This document shows positions 1 through 9,324 of a stretch of 64,000 bases of DNA, piece by piece. The stretch is from the NCBI GenBank assembly GCA_015056125.1, contig SVGW01000001.1:97351-161350 (forward strand), in the 5' to 3' direction. Each line of letters begins with the position of its first letter. Position 1 is the stretch's first letter. This DNA is from Clostridiales bacterium (GTDB lineage Bacteria > Bacillota > Clostridia > Christensenellales > Aristaeellaceae). The notes under the pieces are model-generated. The model did no database searches. It saw nothing but the letters and a program-made list of their open reading frames with translations, and was not told where the DNA came from. The position numbers and the translations under genes were made by a program.

Positions 1-149
1 CCGGTCATAAAAGGGGGATCCAGATAAACGCATTGCACCTGGCCGGCCCAGTGGGAATAATCCCCTTTGCGCACGTCTGTTTGCAGCACATACCCGGCGC
101 TGCCATCCTTATGCACTTCCTGGTGGTATGCAGCTTGCCTCCAGCTCAT
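1..149 (-). CDS. site-specific DNA methyltransferase, N-terminal fragment
   Basis: A reading frame opens with ATG at 147-149 on the minus strand, 4 bases after an AGGAGGG ribosome site, and runs off the left edge of the window, so only about 49 residues are visible. Near the visible end it reads YLDPPF, the catalytic DPP(Y/F) signature of amino-methyltransferases that modify adenine N6 or cytosine N4 in DNA; its place near the N-terminus fits the beta-class (type III Mod-like) order. It starts 12 bases after the stop of the YkgJ-like gene and is probably its operon partner. The identity rests on one motif and the remainder is outside the window, so a different NPPY/DPPF methylase cannot be excluded. 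Confidence 0.55.
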   Translation of the reverse strand, partial: MSWRQAAYHQEVHKDGSAGYVLQTDVRKGDYSHWAGQVQCVYLDPPFMT

Positions 150-161
150 GGAGAACCCTCC

Positions 162-644
162 TTATAATTCTTTCAGCTTTTCATTATAGGCATGCAGCGC
201 ATCCAAAAAAGCGGCATGGGCGGGGCAGGCATATAAAATTTCCCCCGCCTTGGCTACAGCCTCCACAAATTCCTTGGAAAGCCCGGCCTTGCCGCTTTCC
301 ATCAGCGGGCATACGGCCCAGGCGCGCCGATCCATTTTTGCGCCTGTTCTGGTGGGCAGCATGGGAAAGAGCCGGCAGGAAAGGGGGCGCTGGCTTCGGT
401 CGCAAAAGCCATCGCAGGTGAGAAGAAGCGCACCTTCCGTCACCCCGTCATCCCTTTCCAAGGAAAAGCCCTGGGGCAGAGGGGTATACAGCGCTTCCTC
501 ACCGGGAAACAGCAGCATGCCTCCCTGGCCGTCTTCGTCGCTTTCACAGCAGGCGCCGCCGCAAAAACGGCCGCAATCCAATTTAAGGGGCGTCACGGCT
601 TCCAATAGCGCCCGTGCCGCCTGTACAGCTTCCAGCGGATTCAT
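162..644 (-). CDS. YkgJ-like cysteine-cluster protein
   Basis: A 160-residue soluble protein with a cysteine pattern (C-x3-C-x3-CC at about residues 24-33, then a Cys pair before RPLSCRLFP) resembling the YkgJ family (PF03692), thought to bind zinc or an iron-sulfur cluster; no reaction is known for most members. The start at 642-644 was chosen because GGAGGGG lies 7 bases upstream; longer in-frame starts lack a site. It is followed after 12 bases by the DNA methyltransferase gene and is divergent from cca. No signal peptide or membrane segment is visible, so it should be cytoplasmic. The family call is fairly good, the biological role unknown. Confidence 0.7.
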   Translation of the reverse strand: MNPLEAVQAARALLEAVTPLKLDCGRFCGGACCESDEDGQGGMLLFPGEEALYTPLPQGFSLERDDGVTEGALLLTCDGFCDRSQRPLSCRLFPMLPTRTGAKMDRRAWAVCPLMESGKAGLSKEFVEAVAKAGEILYACPAHAAFLDALHAYNEKLKEL

Positions 645-744
645 TCTAAAATCCCCTCCGCGCATTTTCTCTATTTTATCACGAATACACGGGATTGACA
701 AGGAGCGAGGAAGGGGATAAGATGAAAGAAAAGGAGGGAATGCC

Positions 745-1965
745 ATGGATTTTTTGCTGCCCGCCCCGGTTCTTCGCGCCCTGGACATGCTGGAGGAAGG
801 GGGCTTTTCTGCCTATGTGGTGGGTGGCTGTGTGCGGGATTGGGTGCTGGGTATTCCGCCTCATGATTTTGATATTTGCACGGCGGCCACGCCGGAGGAA
901 ATGAAGGAAATATTTAAGGGAGAGCGCACCATTGAAACGGGAATAAAGCACGGCACCCTCACCGTGCTTATGGAAAATGAGCCCCTGGAAATCACCACCT
1001 TCCGCCTGGATGGGGATTATCTGGATGGACGCCATCCCTCCTCGGTATCCTTCACCCGCAAAGTGGAAGAGGATCTTTCCCGCCGTGATTTCACCATGAA
1101 TGCTATGGCCTATTCCCCTAAGGATGGCCTGATTGATCCCTTTGGTGGTCAAAAGGATTGCCGCGATGAAATCATTCGCTGCGTGGGCGAGCCGGAGCGC
1201 CGCTTTCAGGAGGATGCTTTGCGTATTCTCAGGGCCCTGCGCTTTTCTGCGCGGTTGGGCTTTCCCATCGAGGAAGCAACCGTCCGGGCCATTGGACGGC
1301 TCAAAGAAAATTTGGAAAAGATCAGCAAAGAGCGCATTGCCGTGGAGCTGACAGGGCTTTTGCAGGGAAGATATGCGCGTGAAATTCTGATGGATTTCGC
1401 GCCTGTGATTGTATCTGTCATCCCGGAATTGGCGCAAGCCGATCCTGTGCTTTGGGAAAGCATGCTTTCTTCCCTGGCGCATTTGCCCCGGGAGCCTTTA
1501 TATGGCTGGACTGCACTGCTCAATTCCTGCAGCACAGCTCCTGCGGTATGCGCGGATACGGCGCGCCGGATTTTAAGAAACTTAAAAATGCCGCTCAAGC
1601 TGATCGAGGGAGCGGGCGAATTGATCGCATGGCGGGATGCAGATCTGCAACCCCACAGGATGCAGAAAATGCTGATGCATCTGGGACCGGAAAGGCTTTC
1701 GCAGCTGCTTTTCTGGCGTGAAGCGGAAAAACCGGGGGCATATGAGAAATCCCGGACGAGGATGGAAGAATTGCTCAGGGAAAACGCATGCTATTCTTTG
1801 GCACAGTTGGCGGTAAATGGCAAAGAAATGGCCGCCCTTGGGCTGCGCGGCGCGCAGATCGGGGCGGCGTTGAATATGCTGTTGGAGCAGGTGGTAGATG
1901 GCAGCCTGCCCAATGAACGGCAGGCGCTGATTCATTATATCAGCAGGCACGCACCATGCGATTGA
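745..1965 (+). CDS. cca: CCA tRNA nucleotidyltransferase
   Basis: This 406-residue enzyme adds or repairs the 3'-terminal CCA of tRNA using CTP and ATP in the cytoplasm. It is a class II polymerase-beta-type nucleotidyltransferase: GGCVRDWVLG leads into the metal-binding pair D41 and D43 in HDFDIC, followed by RRDFTMNAMAY and the nucleotide-selecting RRFQEDALRILRALRF region, then an all-helical tRNA-binding half. Length is normal for Firmicutes forms. The start is supported by AAGGAGGG at about 731-738. Its 3' end overlaps the convergent glycyl radical enzyme gene by 26 bases. Confidence 0.96.
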   Translation: MDFLLPAPVLRALDMLEEGGFSAYVVGGCVRDWVLGIPPHDFDICTAATPEEMKEIFKGERTIETGIKHGTLTVLMENEPLEITTFRLDGDYLDGRHPSSVSFTRKVEEDLSRRDFTMNAMAYSPKDGLIDPFGGQKDCRDEIIRCVGEPERRFQEDALRILRALRFSARLGFPIEEATVRAIGRLKENLEKISKERIAVELTGLLQGRYAREILMDFAPVIVSVIPELAQADPVLWESMLSSLAHLPREPLYGWTALLNSCSTAPAVCADTARRILRNLKMPLKLIEGAGELIAWRDADLQPHRMQKMLMHLGPERLSQLLFWREAEKPGAYEKSRTRMEELLRENACYSLAQLAVNGKEMAALGLRGAQIGAALNMLLEQVVDGSLPNERQALIHYISRHAPCD

Positions 1966-4105
1966 TCACCTCATCCTGAATTTCCTTGGAGAGCAGTACA
2001 AAATAATAGCTGTATCCGCATACCCGGACGATGATATCCCGATGAGCATCGGGATTTTTTTGTGCCTCCCGCAAAAGGTCGATATCCAGCATATTGAATT
2101 GAAGGGTGGAGCCGCCGTTAGCCAGAAATTCTTCCACCAGGGCAATCAGGATATGCAGCCCACTTTCTCCTTCCAGGGGCGGCAGGGTGATTTCCAGGGC
2201 GAAAGAATCGGTGAAATCGGTAAAATCGTAATGCGCGGCGCTGCGGAGAATATCTGTGGGCGTGATGCCGGAAATGATCTCGCTGGGAGAGGCACCCCGG
2301 GAAATGGGGAAGGAAGCCGGGCGCCCATCGGGAGTGGCCGGGGTGCCTTTGCCGAGATTACGGAAAATATCATGGGCATAAAAAGCAGGATAATATTTTT
2401 TGCCGTACCCGTTCTCCTGGCCGGATACCTGGCTTAAATCATGGAGCACCCGAGCAGAAAAGGCGTCCGCTTCTTCATTCCCTGTTCCGTATTTGGTCAG
2501 CCGATTGACAATGTATTGCCGGAGCCGTTCTTCACCTGTGAAATTTTTTTCAAGGATTTCAATCAGTCTGGGCAGGGGGTATTTTTGTTCATCAAAGCAA
2601 AGGCGCTTGATGGCGGAAAGGGAATCGATGAAAGTGGCCGGGGCCACCATGGAAAGGGCGGTGGAGGTATATTTGGCGCCGCACTGGGTCAGATCCAGGC
2701 CGGATTCCAGGCAGCCGGTGATCATGGCGCTGTACAGCGGCATGGGCGAATGCTCATACCATTGGGCTTCCAGTTTCTCCTTTTGCCCGATCACTTTTTC
2801 ATGATAGGCCCGCACATCGCTGATAGCTTCCTTGTAAAGGGCTTCAAAGCTATCGTAGGGCTGTTTTTTCAGCGTATCCAATAAAATGGCGGGCAGGCCC
2901 AGCCATGTATCGGCCCGGGAACACATTTCCGTTCCGCCCAGAACGATTTCATGGCAGCCGCCGGCCACATACAGCCGGGCGTCCCTTACATCCTGGCCAT
3001 ACTTCACCCGGGCAGCAATATGGGTATCGTCGTTCATGAAAACCAGAACGGGCAGGCGCGCCAATTGCACCTGGCAAGCCAGGGCGATATATTCTTTGGG
3101 ATGGCGGGGAGACATGCGGCAATCCAGCTTCACATTCACCGTGCGGCACTCCAGTACCGCTTCAAAAACCAGCCTTGTAATTTCATTAAATACAATTTCC
3201 CCATTCCTATCGCAGCCCCCCAGAATGATGGTGGTGGAGGTTTCATGGGGATCCTCGTTTTCATTGAAGCGTATGGCGGTATAGATCAGGCAGTCCTCCA
3301 ATAAATCCTTGGCTTCCTGCCGGGTGATGCGCCCGTTTTCAAGATCCTTTTGGTAATAAGGGAAAAGCATTCGATCCAATTGCCCGTAGGTGCTGATGCC
3401 GATGCCCTCCAATGTGCCCACGGCTTCCCGGCAGAATAGAATGGCAGAAAGGGCTTCATAGAAAGTTTCAGCGGGCTCCATGGGCACTTTTTTTGCAGCC
3501 TCAGCCAGGCGTATCAGATGTGCGCGCACATGCTCATCCGTTTCTGTCTGCAGCATGTCCATGGCCCGGACGGAAAAACGGCAGGAGAGCGCAGCAAGAA
3601 TATCCAGCCCTTCCACAACCGATTCATAGAAAAGTTGCTTATGACGATCGGTGCAGGCAGCATAAAAGTGCTGGGCACGGGTTTTGAGCCCATTCAGGCC
3701 AAGCTCCAGGATATCATCATAATTCAGGGCGTGATGATCGTGGCGGTTATTGGTGAAATGAATTTTACCACGTTCCTGGTCTTCCATAAAAAAATTGGCA
3801 TAAGCTTGAAAAGCGGCAGCGTCTTTCCGGCGGCGCATATGAGCGCCCCCACCAAAGCCCCATTGATAGCGATCCCGGCAGGCGGAAAAATCAAACCAAA
3901 AGGGAAAATGCCGAAACACATGCACCCGGCTTTTTTCGGCCAATATCCGCATCAGGGCGGTCTTTTGCACCGGGGAGGGGGCATTCTGCAGCTGCTGCAG
4001 CGCCTGATCCATTTCCGGTTCCAGCAATTCTTTTTGAGGATCCAGGGTATCATAATGTTTTTTCAGCTCCCGGATCATTTCTTCGTGGCGTTTTACAGGA
4101 ATCAT
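1940..4105 (-). CDS. pyruvate formate-lyase-like glycyl radical enzyme, substrate unknown
   Basis: A 721-residue glycyl radical enzyme. The activation loop near the C-terminus reads RVCGYSYYF, placing the radical on about Gly697, and the thiyl cysteine sits in GGCHE at about Cys384 followed by the general-base Glu386, the GCxE arrangement of the superfamily. It does not carry the paired Cys-Cys of true pyruvate formate-lyase, so it should not be called PFL; diol dehydratase-like, decarboxylase-like or other C-C/C-O lyase chemistry is possible. The activating enzyme is encoded immediately upstream (12-base gap), so the two form an operon. The 3' end overlaps cca tail to tail. Start ATG at 4105 is preceded by AAAAAGGAGCG. 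Substrate not inferable from the sequence alone. Confidence 0.88.
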   Translation of the reverse strand: MIPVKRHEEMIRELKKHYDTLDPQKELLEPEMDQALQQLQNAPSPVQKTALMRILAEKSRVHVFRHFPFWFDFSACRDRYQWGFGGGAHMRRRKDAAAFQAYANFFMEDQERGKIHFTNNRHDHHALNYDDILELGLNGLKTRAQHFYAACTDRHKQLFYESVVEGLDILAALSCRFSVRAMDMLQTETDEHVRAHLIRLAEAAKKVPMEPAETFYEALSAILFCREAVGTLEGIGISTYGQLDRMLFPYYQKDLENGRITRQEAKDLLEDCLIYTAIRFNENEDPHETSTTIILGGCDRNGEIVFNEITRLVFEAVLECRTVNVKLDCRMSPRHPKEYIALACQVQLARLPVLVFMNDDTHIAARVKYGQDVRDARLYVAGGCHEIVLGGTEMCSRADTWLGLPAILLDTLKKQPYDSFEALYKEAISDVRAYHEKVIGQKEKLEAQWYEHSPMPLYSAMITGCLESGLDLTQCGAKYTSTALSMVAPATFIDSLSAIKRLCFDEQKYPLPRLIEILEKNFTGEERLRQYIVNRLTKYGTGNEEADAFSARVLHDLSQVSGQENGYGKKYYPAFYAHDIFRNLGKGTPATPDGRPASFPISRGASPSEIISGITPTDILRSAAHYDFTDFTDSFALEITLPPLEGESGLHILIALVEEFLANGGSTLQFNMLDIDLLREAQKNPDAHRDIIVRVCGYSYYFVLLSKEIQDEVINRMVRAC

Positions 4106-4117
4106 GGGCGCTCCTTT

Positions 4118-5008
4118 TTATTGGTGGCTTGCTTCAATGCCTAATTGTCGGGCTTCCTTGAGCAGGGCATCCATTTTTTCCTTGGAGGGGGGTGTAAGCC
4201 GTGCACCGGGATAGGACTGATTCATGGATGCGTATTTTTCCGTGCAAAGAGGATTGAAGGGTAAAAGCTCCAGGGGAATTTTGGGGTTCAGCCCGGCGAT
4301 GAATGTGCCGATGGCACGGATGCTTTCTGCATCATCATTGACTCCGGGAATAATCGGGGTGCGCAGCACCAAGGGAAAACCCTTTTCCGCCAGTCTTTGG
4401 ATATTGGATAGAATCTGCTCATTGCGTTTCCCGGTATGCGCCTGATGGCGGATGGGATCCATGCATTTGATATCTGCCATAATCAGGTTCAGATGAGGCA
4501 GCAGGAGGCTCAATACCTCCCAGGGAGCATGCAGGGCGCTTTCTATGGCCGTGTGAATGCCACGTGCCTGCAAAAGGAGAAGGGCCTTCAGAAGGAAAGG
4601 CGCTTGCAAAAGGGGCTCGCCCCCGGAAAAGGTGACACCGCCCTGGGAGCGAAGATAGATGGATTGATCCTTGAGCAGTTCCTCCATGAGCTCTGCTAAA
4701 GTGATTTTTCTTCCCATCAGGGACAGGGCTCCCGCATAGCAGGCTTCCGTGCATTTGCCGCATTGGGTGCATCTATGGGTAAACCGAGCCGCTTTTCCAT
4801 TTTCGGCCTGGGGACAAGCTTCCCCACATGCGTTGCAATCAATGCAGGCGGTGGGGTGAAAGCAGAGGGTGGGGGCGTGCTCCCAGGATTCGGGATTATG
4901 GCACCACCAGCAGCGTAAATTGCATCCTTTCATAAAAACGGTGGTGCGCACCCCCGGTCCATCGTGGATGGAAAAATGCTGAATATTGAAAATAACGGCG
5001 CTTTCCAT
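4118..5008 (-). CDS. glycyl radical enzyme activating protein (radical SAM)
   Basis: A 296-residue radical SAM activase that abstracts hydrogen from the glycine of its partner lyase. The first cluster motif is C29-x3-C33-x2-C36 (GCNLRCWWC) within the typical HDGPGVRTTVFMKGC opening, and it carries two ferredoxin-type insert clusters (CIDCNACGEACP and CTQCGKCTEACY), as in the activases of dehydratase/decarboxylase-type glycyl radical enzymes rather than the minimal PflA. GGEPL follows at about residue 128. It is expressed from a promoter at 5038-5066 and followed 12 bases later by the lyase gene. Start is set by GAGGAG upstream of ATG 5006-5008. Confidence 0.93.
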   Translation of the reverse strand: MESAVIFNIQHFSIHDGPGVRTTVFMKGCNLRCWWCHNPESWEHAPTLCFHPTACIDCNACGEACPQAENGKAARFTHRCTQCGKCTEACYAGALSLMGRKITLAELMEELLKDQSIYLRSQGGVTFSGGEPLLQAPFLLKALLLLQARGIHTAIESALHAPWEVLSLLLPHLNLIMADIKCMDPIRHQAHTGKRNEQILSNIQRLAEKGFPLVLRTPIIPGVNDDAESIRAIGTFIAGLNPKIPLELLPFNPLCTEKYASMNQSYPGARLTPPSKEKMDALLKEARQLGIEASHQ

Positions 5009-5037
5009 GATGATCTCCTCTCATGGGTGTCCGAAAA

Positions 5038-5066
5038 ATTATAACACAAAAAAGGCTGAAAGACAA
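5038..5066 (-). promoter_or_regulatory. sigma-A type promoter for activase/lyase operon
   Basis: On the minus strand TTGTCT (5061-5066) and TATAAT (5038-5043) are separated by 17 bases. The -35 box lies inside the terminator hairpin of the upstream ROK gene, so termination and initiation signals overlap. About 30 bases separate the -10 from the activase start. Confidence 0.6.
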
Positions 5067-5077
5067 TGCTTTCAGCC
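5048..5077 (-). terminator. rho-independent terminator after ROK gene
   Basis: On the minus strand GGCTGAAAG, a 6-base loop, CTTTCAGCC and a run of six T follow the ROK stop codon by 17 bases. Confidence 0.85.
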
Positions 5078-5093
5078 GGAATGAACTTATAAA

Positions 5094-6467
5094 TCAGCCG
5101 ATATAGGGCAGGCTGGCGGCGGCCACGCTCTGGCCCACGCGGCGGCTGGCTTCATCGGGGATATGCAGGGTGATCTTCTTGGAAAGCTCGGGGAATTCGG
5201 TATCCAATACTTCCTGGGCCTTCTTGAGAAGCAGCACGCCGCCTTCGCCGGAGGTGACGCGGCCCATGATCAATACATGATCGATATCATAGAAGCGGGC
5301 GTACCAGGCCAGGGAATAGCCAAAGTATACGCCAATGGATTCATAAATCTTGGCGGCTTCGGGGTTGCCATCCGCCATGGCCTTCTGAACCACCTTCAGC
5401 TTTTCGGCCAGGGAAAGGCTGTCATCTAATTCAATGCCGGCAGCGGGGGCGAGCTTGATCACACCGTCCTGAGAGAAATATTTCACGCCGCAGCCCCAGT
5501 CGCCGCTCCACTCGTCCACCATGGCGTCCCGGTTGAAGTCCACAGGGGCAAAGGCCAGTTCGTTAAGCCAGCCGGTGATGTTCATATCCTGATCCACATA
5601 GCCGCCTGCTTCGCTGGTACCCATGGCGATGCCCAGCACATTGCCCACTTCCAATTCCATGGCGCCGGCCAGGGCGGTTACGTCGCCATCGTTGGCCACT
5701 TCCAGGGGCGCGCCGATTTCCTTGGCTACGTCGATATACATGGTCTTTACCTTCTTGGCAAAGTCCTCTTTATTCACTTTTAGGAACAGGGAGGCCACCA
5801 TGATTTTGTTGTCGATATACACGCCGGCAGAGGAAACGCCGATGGCGTCCACCCGGGGCATATGGCTGGCGGCGGTTTTCATTGCGGCCAGGATACCATC
5901 GTAATGATACTGGGGATCGGAATTGGTCTTGGGGAACCAGACCACTTCTTCAGAATACACCGCTTCGCCATCGACCACTGCGGATACCTTGCGGTCGCTT
6001 CCGCCGGCGTCAAAGCCGATGCGGCAGCCCTTGAGATGGCGGCCTACGCTGCCGGCAGAAGAGCGGGTTACCTTGATTTCATCCATGGAAGCGGCATATT
6101 CCACTTCAAAGGGGCATTCGTATACGGTGCTCATAAAATCGGCGTCAAAGGCGCGCTCGCCGCCTTCCTGATAGGCCGCTTTCAGATGATCGTATACTTC
6201 CTTGGAGCCATGCACCAGGATTTTATGGCCGCCCCGGGCCCACAAGAGGGTCTTTACCAGGCGATCCATCAGGGGCACGGTGCGTGCGTCTTCGCCATCT
6301 TTAAAAAGCTTCATGCAGTAATGATCGCAGTAGCCCTGATTGCGCAGAATCAGTACGCCAAAATCAACGGTGTTGTTTGCGGCAGCCACGTCCTTTTCGT
6401 AGGCGCGCATTTCCACTTCCAGAGGGCGGAAACCGGGATCCAGAGGGGCAAGAACCTTCAAGCTCAT
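5094..6467 (-). CDS. ROK/ASKHA-fold sugar kinase-like protein
   Basis: A 457-residue protein of the sugar kinase/ROK ATPase fold. A phosphate-1-like GFDAGGSDRK segment is near residue 185, and ANDGDVTALAG and GIAMGTSEAGGY later in the chain match the ROK catalytic Asp and phosphate-2 regions. The first ~170 residues (starting MSLKVLAPLDPGF) are an extra domain not present in minimal ROK kinases. The classical ROK zinc motif is not obvious. It lies directly downstream of nagA on the same strand, which suggests a role in amino-sugar use, as kinase or regulator, but this is inference. The start at 6465-6467 follows AAAGGAGG by 7 bases; a longer upstream frame lacks a site. Confidence 0.75.
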   Translation of the reverse strand: MSLKVLAPLDPGFRPLEVEMRAYEKDVAAANNTVDFGVLILRNQGYCDHYCMKLFKDGEDARTVPLMDRLVKTLLWARGGHKILVHGSKEVYDHLKAAYQEGGERAFDADFMSTVYECPFEVEYAASMDEIKVTRSSAGSVGRHLKGCRIGFDAGGSDRKVSAVVDGEAVYSEEVVWFPKTNSDPQYHYDGILAAMKTAASHMPRVDAIGVSSAGVYIDNKIMVASLFLKVNKEDFAKKVKTMYIDVAKEIGAPLEVANDGDVTALAGAMELEVGNVLGIAMGTSEAGGYVDQDMNITGWLNELAFAPVDFNRDAMVDEWSGDWGCGVKYFSQDGVIKLAPAAGIELDDSLSLAEKLKVVQKAMADGNPEAAKIYESIGVYFGYSLAWYARFYDIDHVLIMGRVTSGEGGVLLLKKAQEVLDTEFPELSKKITLHIPDEASRRVGQSVAAASLPYIG

Positions 6468-6666
6468 GGGGAAACCTCCTTTAATGCATTTTGGCGAGGG
6501 AGATACTTTTGCGTCAAAAGCCCCTCCCTCGCGCTCCCACCGAAAACCGAATGGGATATAACAGCGCTTTATTCTCAATCAACGATCTCTCCCAGTTGGT
6601 TTTCTTTGGGAGAGTGCGAGAGGGCCTTTCTTTTTCCTAAAAGAAAGGTTCTTTCGCAAAATGTGT
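6468..6666 (-). other. hairpin-rich spacer between nagA and ROK gene
   Basis: The 199-base gap holds three inverted repeats: CCTTTCTTTT/AAAAGAAAGG just after the nagA stop, CTCTCCCA/TGGGAGAG in the middle, and GCGAGGGAG/CTCCCTCGC just before the ROK ribosome site. None has a long T-run. It may contain a weak terminator and mRNA-processing or stabilising structures that set relative expression of the two genes. Confidence 0.5.
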
Positions 6667-7818
6667 TCATTTGGAAAACTTACATACGCCGCGAACGATG
6701 GTCTTATGCACTTCGCAAGCGGCATCCATCAGGATGATATCGGCATCCTTGCCGGGGGTGAGGGAACCCTTGCGATCGGCCACGCCGGCGGATTCAGCGG
6801 GGTTCAGGGAAGCGGCGCGCACGGCCTGGTGCAGAGGCAGGGAGGCATAATCCCGCAGGTTTCTCACGCCGTGGTTGAAGCGCAGCACGCTGCCAGCGAT
6901 GGTGCCATCCTGGAGGCGGCATTCGATACCCTTGAGAATAAAGATCTGGCCGCCGTTTTCATATTCGCCGTCCGGCATGCCGGCAGAGCGCAGCGCATCG
7001 GTGATCAATACCAATTTATTGCCCTTCACCTTGGCCATCAGGGGGAAGAGCCCTTTATTTACGTGAAAGGTATCGGGAATCAATTCGCAGTATACATCGC
7101 TGGTAAGGGCAGCGCCCACCACGCCGGGATCACGGTGCATCATGGGGGTCATGGCGTTGAAGGTATGGGTGGAGCGGGTAATGCCCTGGTTAAAAGCTGC
7201 CATGGCCTGATCATAATTGGCGCCGGTGTGGCCGATGGAAAGCTTGATATCGGTTTTATCCTTCAGAACGCGCACAAAATGGTCGCCATTAGGCATTTCG
7301 GGAGCGCAGGTGAGCACTTTGATGATATCGGCATGGGGAAGCACCTTTTCGGGATCCATGGGCTGGATATAGGCTTCGTTCTGGGCGCCTTTCTTGGAAG
7401 GATTGATAAAAGGGCCTTCCATGTGCATGCCCAGGATTTCAGCGCCCTCAAAATCATCGGAAAGGCTTTCTTCCCGCAGCTGTCGCAGCTGCTGGCACAC
7501 GGTTTCCAGGGTCTCCCAGGCTACAGTCAGGCTGGTGGGGAGGAAGGAGGTGACGCCGTTTTCCAAAAGGCCCTTGGCCATGCAGCGCACGCCGTCCGGA
7601 TCGGCGTCGGATACGTCAGCGCCCTGATAGCCGTGGATATGGGTATCCACCAGGCCGGGCGCCACATATAGGCCCTGGGCGTCGATGATTTCTTCTGCCT
7701 GCGCCCGGGCAACGCTTTCATCCACAATGCCAATGATTTTCTGATCAAACAAAAGCGCCTTTCCCAGCACTTCGGATTCGGGAAGCAGGATACGACCGTT
7801 GACGATTGCCTTTAACAT
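6667..7818 (-). CDS. nagA: N-acetylglucosamine-6-phosphate deacetylase
   Basis: A 383-residue cytoplasmic amidohydrolase converting GlcNAc-6-phosphate to glucosamine-6-phosphate and acetate. The amidohydrolase barrel motifs are present in order: THIHGYQG after PGLVD, MHMEGPF with the metal-binding Glu, SIGHTGA, HTFNAM, and the catalytic Asp in LITDALRSAG. Length is normal. The ROK-family protein follows, consistent with an amino-sugar operon, and its product would converge with GlmS chemistry. The start at 7816-7818 follows AAAAAGGAGC. A TTGTAA-N17-TATAAT promoter lies 42 bases upstream. Confidence 0.95.
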   Translation of the reverse strand: MLKAIVNGRILLPESEVLGKALLFDQKIIGIVDESVARAQAEEIIDAQGLYVAPGLVDTHIHGYQGADVSDADPDGVRCMAKGLLENGVTSFLPTSLTVAWETLETVCQQLRQLREESLSDDFEGAEILGMHMEGPFINPSKKGAQNEAYIQPMDPEKVLPHADIIKVLTCAPEMPNGDHFVRVLKDKTDIKLSIGHTGANYDQAMAAFNQGITRSTHTFNAMTPMMHRDPGVVGAALTSDVYCELIPDTFHVNKGLFPLMAKVKGNKLVLITDALRSAGMPDGEYENGGQIFILKGIECRLQDGTIAGSVLRFNHGVRNLRDYASLPLHQAVRAASLNPAESAGVADRKGSLTPGKDADIILMDAACEVHKTIVRGVCKFSK

Positions 7819-7859
7819 ATGAGCACGCTCCTTTTTGCGCGAATTTGCATTTCAATGAT

Positions 7860-7888
7860 ATTATAGAATAATTTTTTCTGAATTACAA
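7860..7888 (-). promoter_or_regulatory. promoter for nagA
   Basis: Minus strand TTGTAA (7883-7888), 17-base spacer, TATAAT (7860-7865). The remainder of the 7819-8136 intergenic region is AT-rich and must also hold the divergent promoter of the XRE gene, for which only a weak TATTAT around 8077 is visible. Confidence 0.65.
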
Positions 7889-8136
7889 TACAAAAACAGC
7901 AAAAAACCGCATGCAGGCGTGAAAAAACATTGCCATGGGCAGGATGCTTCTCGCCCCCCCTTTGTCAGCGGTCTGTCCATACACAAAAGTATATGGATTT
8001 TTTTGCAATAGCAAGGAAATCAACCGGTGAGATAAGGGTTAATCTCTTTCCGATATATTTACTGATCTTATGTGATATATTATACTTAGCGCATCGATCG
8101 AAGCACATTGCTCATTGATTTAGGAGGAATAGAAAG

Positions 8137-9249
8137 ATGCTAAGTTTCGGAAAAAGATTGAAGGAAATAAGAAAAGGTGCCCAGCTTACGCAGGCTGAGC
8201 TGGCGGAAAAACTGATGGTATCGGTGCAGTCCATATCAAAATGGGAATGTGATAATGCGATGCCCGATATTGTTCAGATTGTTCCCCTTGCTGCCATTCT
8301 TGGCGTTACAACGGATTGTCTTCTTGGTGTAGGCGGAGACGAGAAGGCAGACAGGAAAACACTCTATGAAAAAACAGAGAAAATAAGCAAAGGTATTGAT
8401 CCTGTGTATAGTCGCACAGATCATGCATATTATGAGTGCTACGAGCTATATAAACAGCATATCAAAAAATATCCTCTCGATTGCGAAGTAAAATTACGGT
8501 GTGCAGAATGCTTGATCAGATTGCTTTACTACGGAGCAGGATCGAGGGAAGAAAAAGATAGGCTTTATGATGAAACGGAAAATCTTTTGAGTTCCTTGAT
8601 TCATTTTGATCAGGATATCACGAGAGTGATTGATGCGAAACAAATGCTGGTCATTCTCTATCTTTACCATAACGATTTTGCAAACGCCGAAGAAATTGCA
8701 GCTGGATTACCTCAAAGAGGGAACATAAAAGCTTTGATGGACATAGAGATTTATTCCAAAAAGAATGATTATAATAAATGTATTGAAATCGCAGAGCGTA
8801 TGTGCAATGATGCGGTTCATGATTATTATCGCGCATTGGCCAATAAAGCGAGGAGAATATCGCTTCTCGGTGAGGACAGAAAGCAAGAGGCCATATCTGC
8901 TTGGTATCAGCTATTGGGCTGTATAAGATATAACGATAAAATAAGTGATGATATAACCATTCACACCAAATGGCTGTACAGCGCGCTCAATAACCTGGCC
9001 AATGATTATATTGCAATAGGAGAAATTGGTAAGGCTTTTGATGTGATCGAGGAGCTTGCTAATATTCTTATTCGTGATTACAAGAAATGCAAAGAAAGTG
9101 GCGAGGAGGCCGTGGCAGCAGAAATAAAGAGCAACTTTAAGTTCTATTTGCACAGTTGCTATAATTTGTGCTTCCATTCAGATGACAATATAATTTCCGA
9201 AGATCCGAGGTTCAAGAAATGCGAACAGATGCTCTATAGCGTTGATTGA
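8137..9249 (+). CDS. XRE-family transcriptional regulator with TPR-like C-terminus
   Basis: A 370-residue regulator. Residues about 5-62 form a helix-turn-helix of the Cro/CI type (RLKEIRKGAQLTQAELAEKL, SVQSISKWECDNAMPD). The remaining ~300 residues are helical repeats without a recognised enzymatic domain, probably TPR-like units that sense a peptide or protein. AGGAGG lies 9 bases before the ATG. It is monocistronic and divergent from nagA. Codon use is AT-richer than the neighbours, which may indicate acquisition from elsewhere. Target genes unknown. Confidence 0.85.
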   Translation: MLSFGKRLKEIRKGAQLTQAELAEKLMVSVQSISKWECDNAMPDIVQIVPLAAILGVTTDCLLGVGGDEKADRKTLYEKTEKISKGIDPVYSRTDHAYYECYELYKQHIKKYPLDCEVKLRCAECLIRLLYYGAGSREEKDRLYDETENLLSSLIHFDQDITRVIDAKQMLVILYLYHNDFANAEEIAAGLPQRGNIKALMDIEIYSKKNDYNKCIEIAERMCNDAVHDYYRALANKARRISLLGEDRKQEAISAWYQLLGCIRYNDKISDDITIHTKWLYSALNNLANDYIAIGEIGKAFDVIEELANILIRDYKKCKESGEEAVAAEIKSNFKFYLHSCYNLCFHSDDNIISEDPRFKKCEQMLYSVD

Positions 9250-9324
9250 TGGCTGTGTACAAATCCAAGGATGGAGCAGGGATACATTTTCTTTCATTAA
9301 TAAATAAAGCCATTTTAATCTGTG

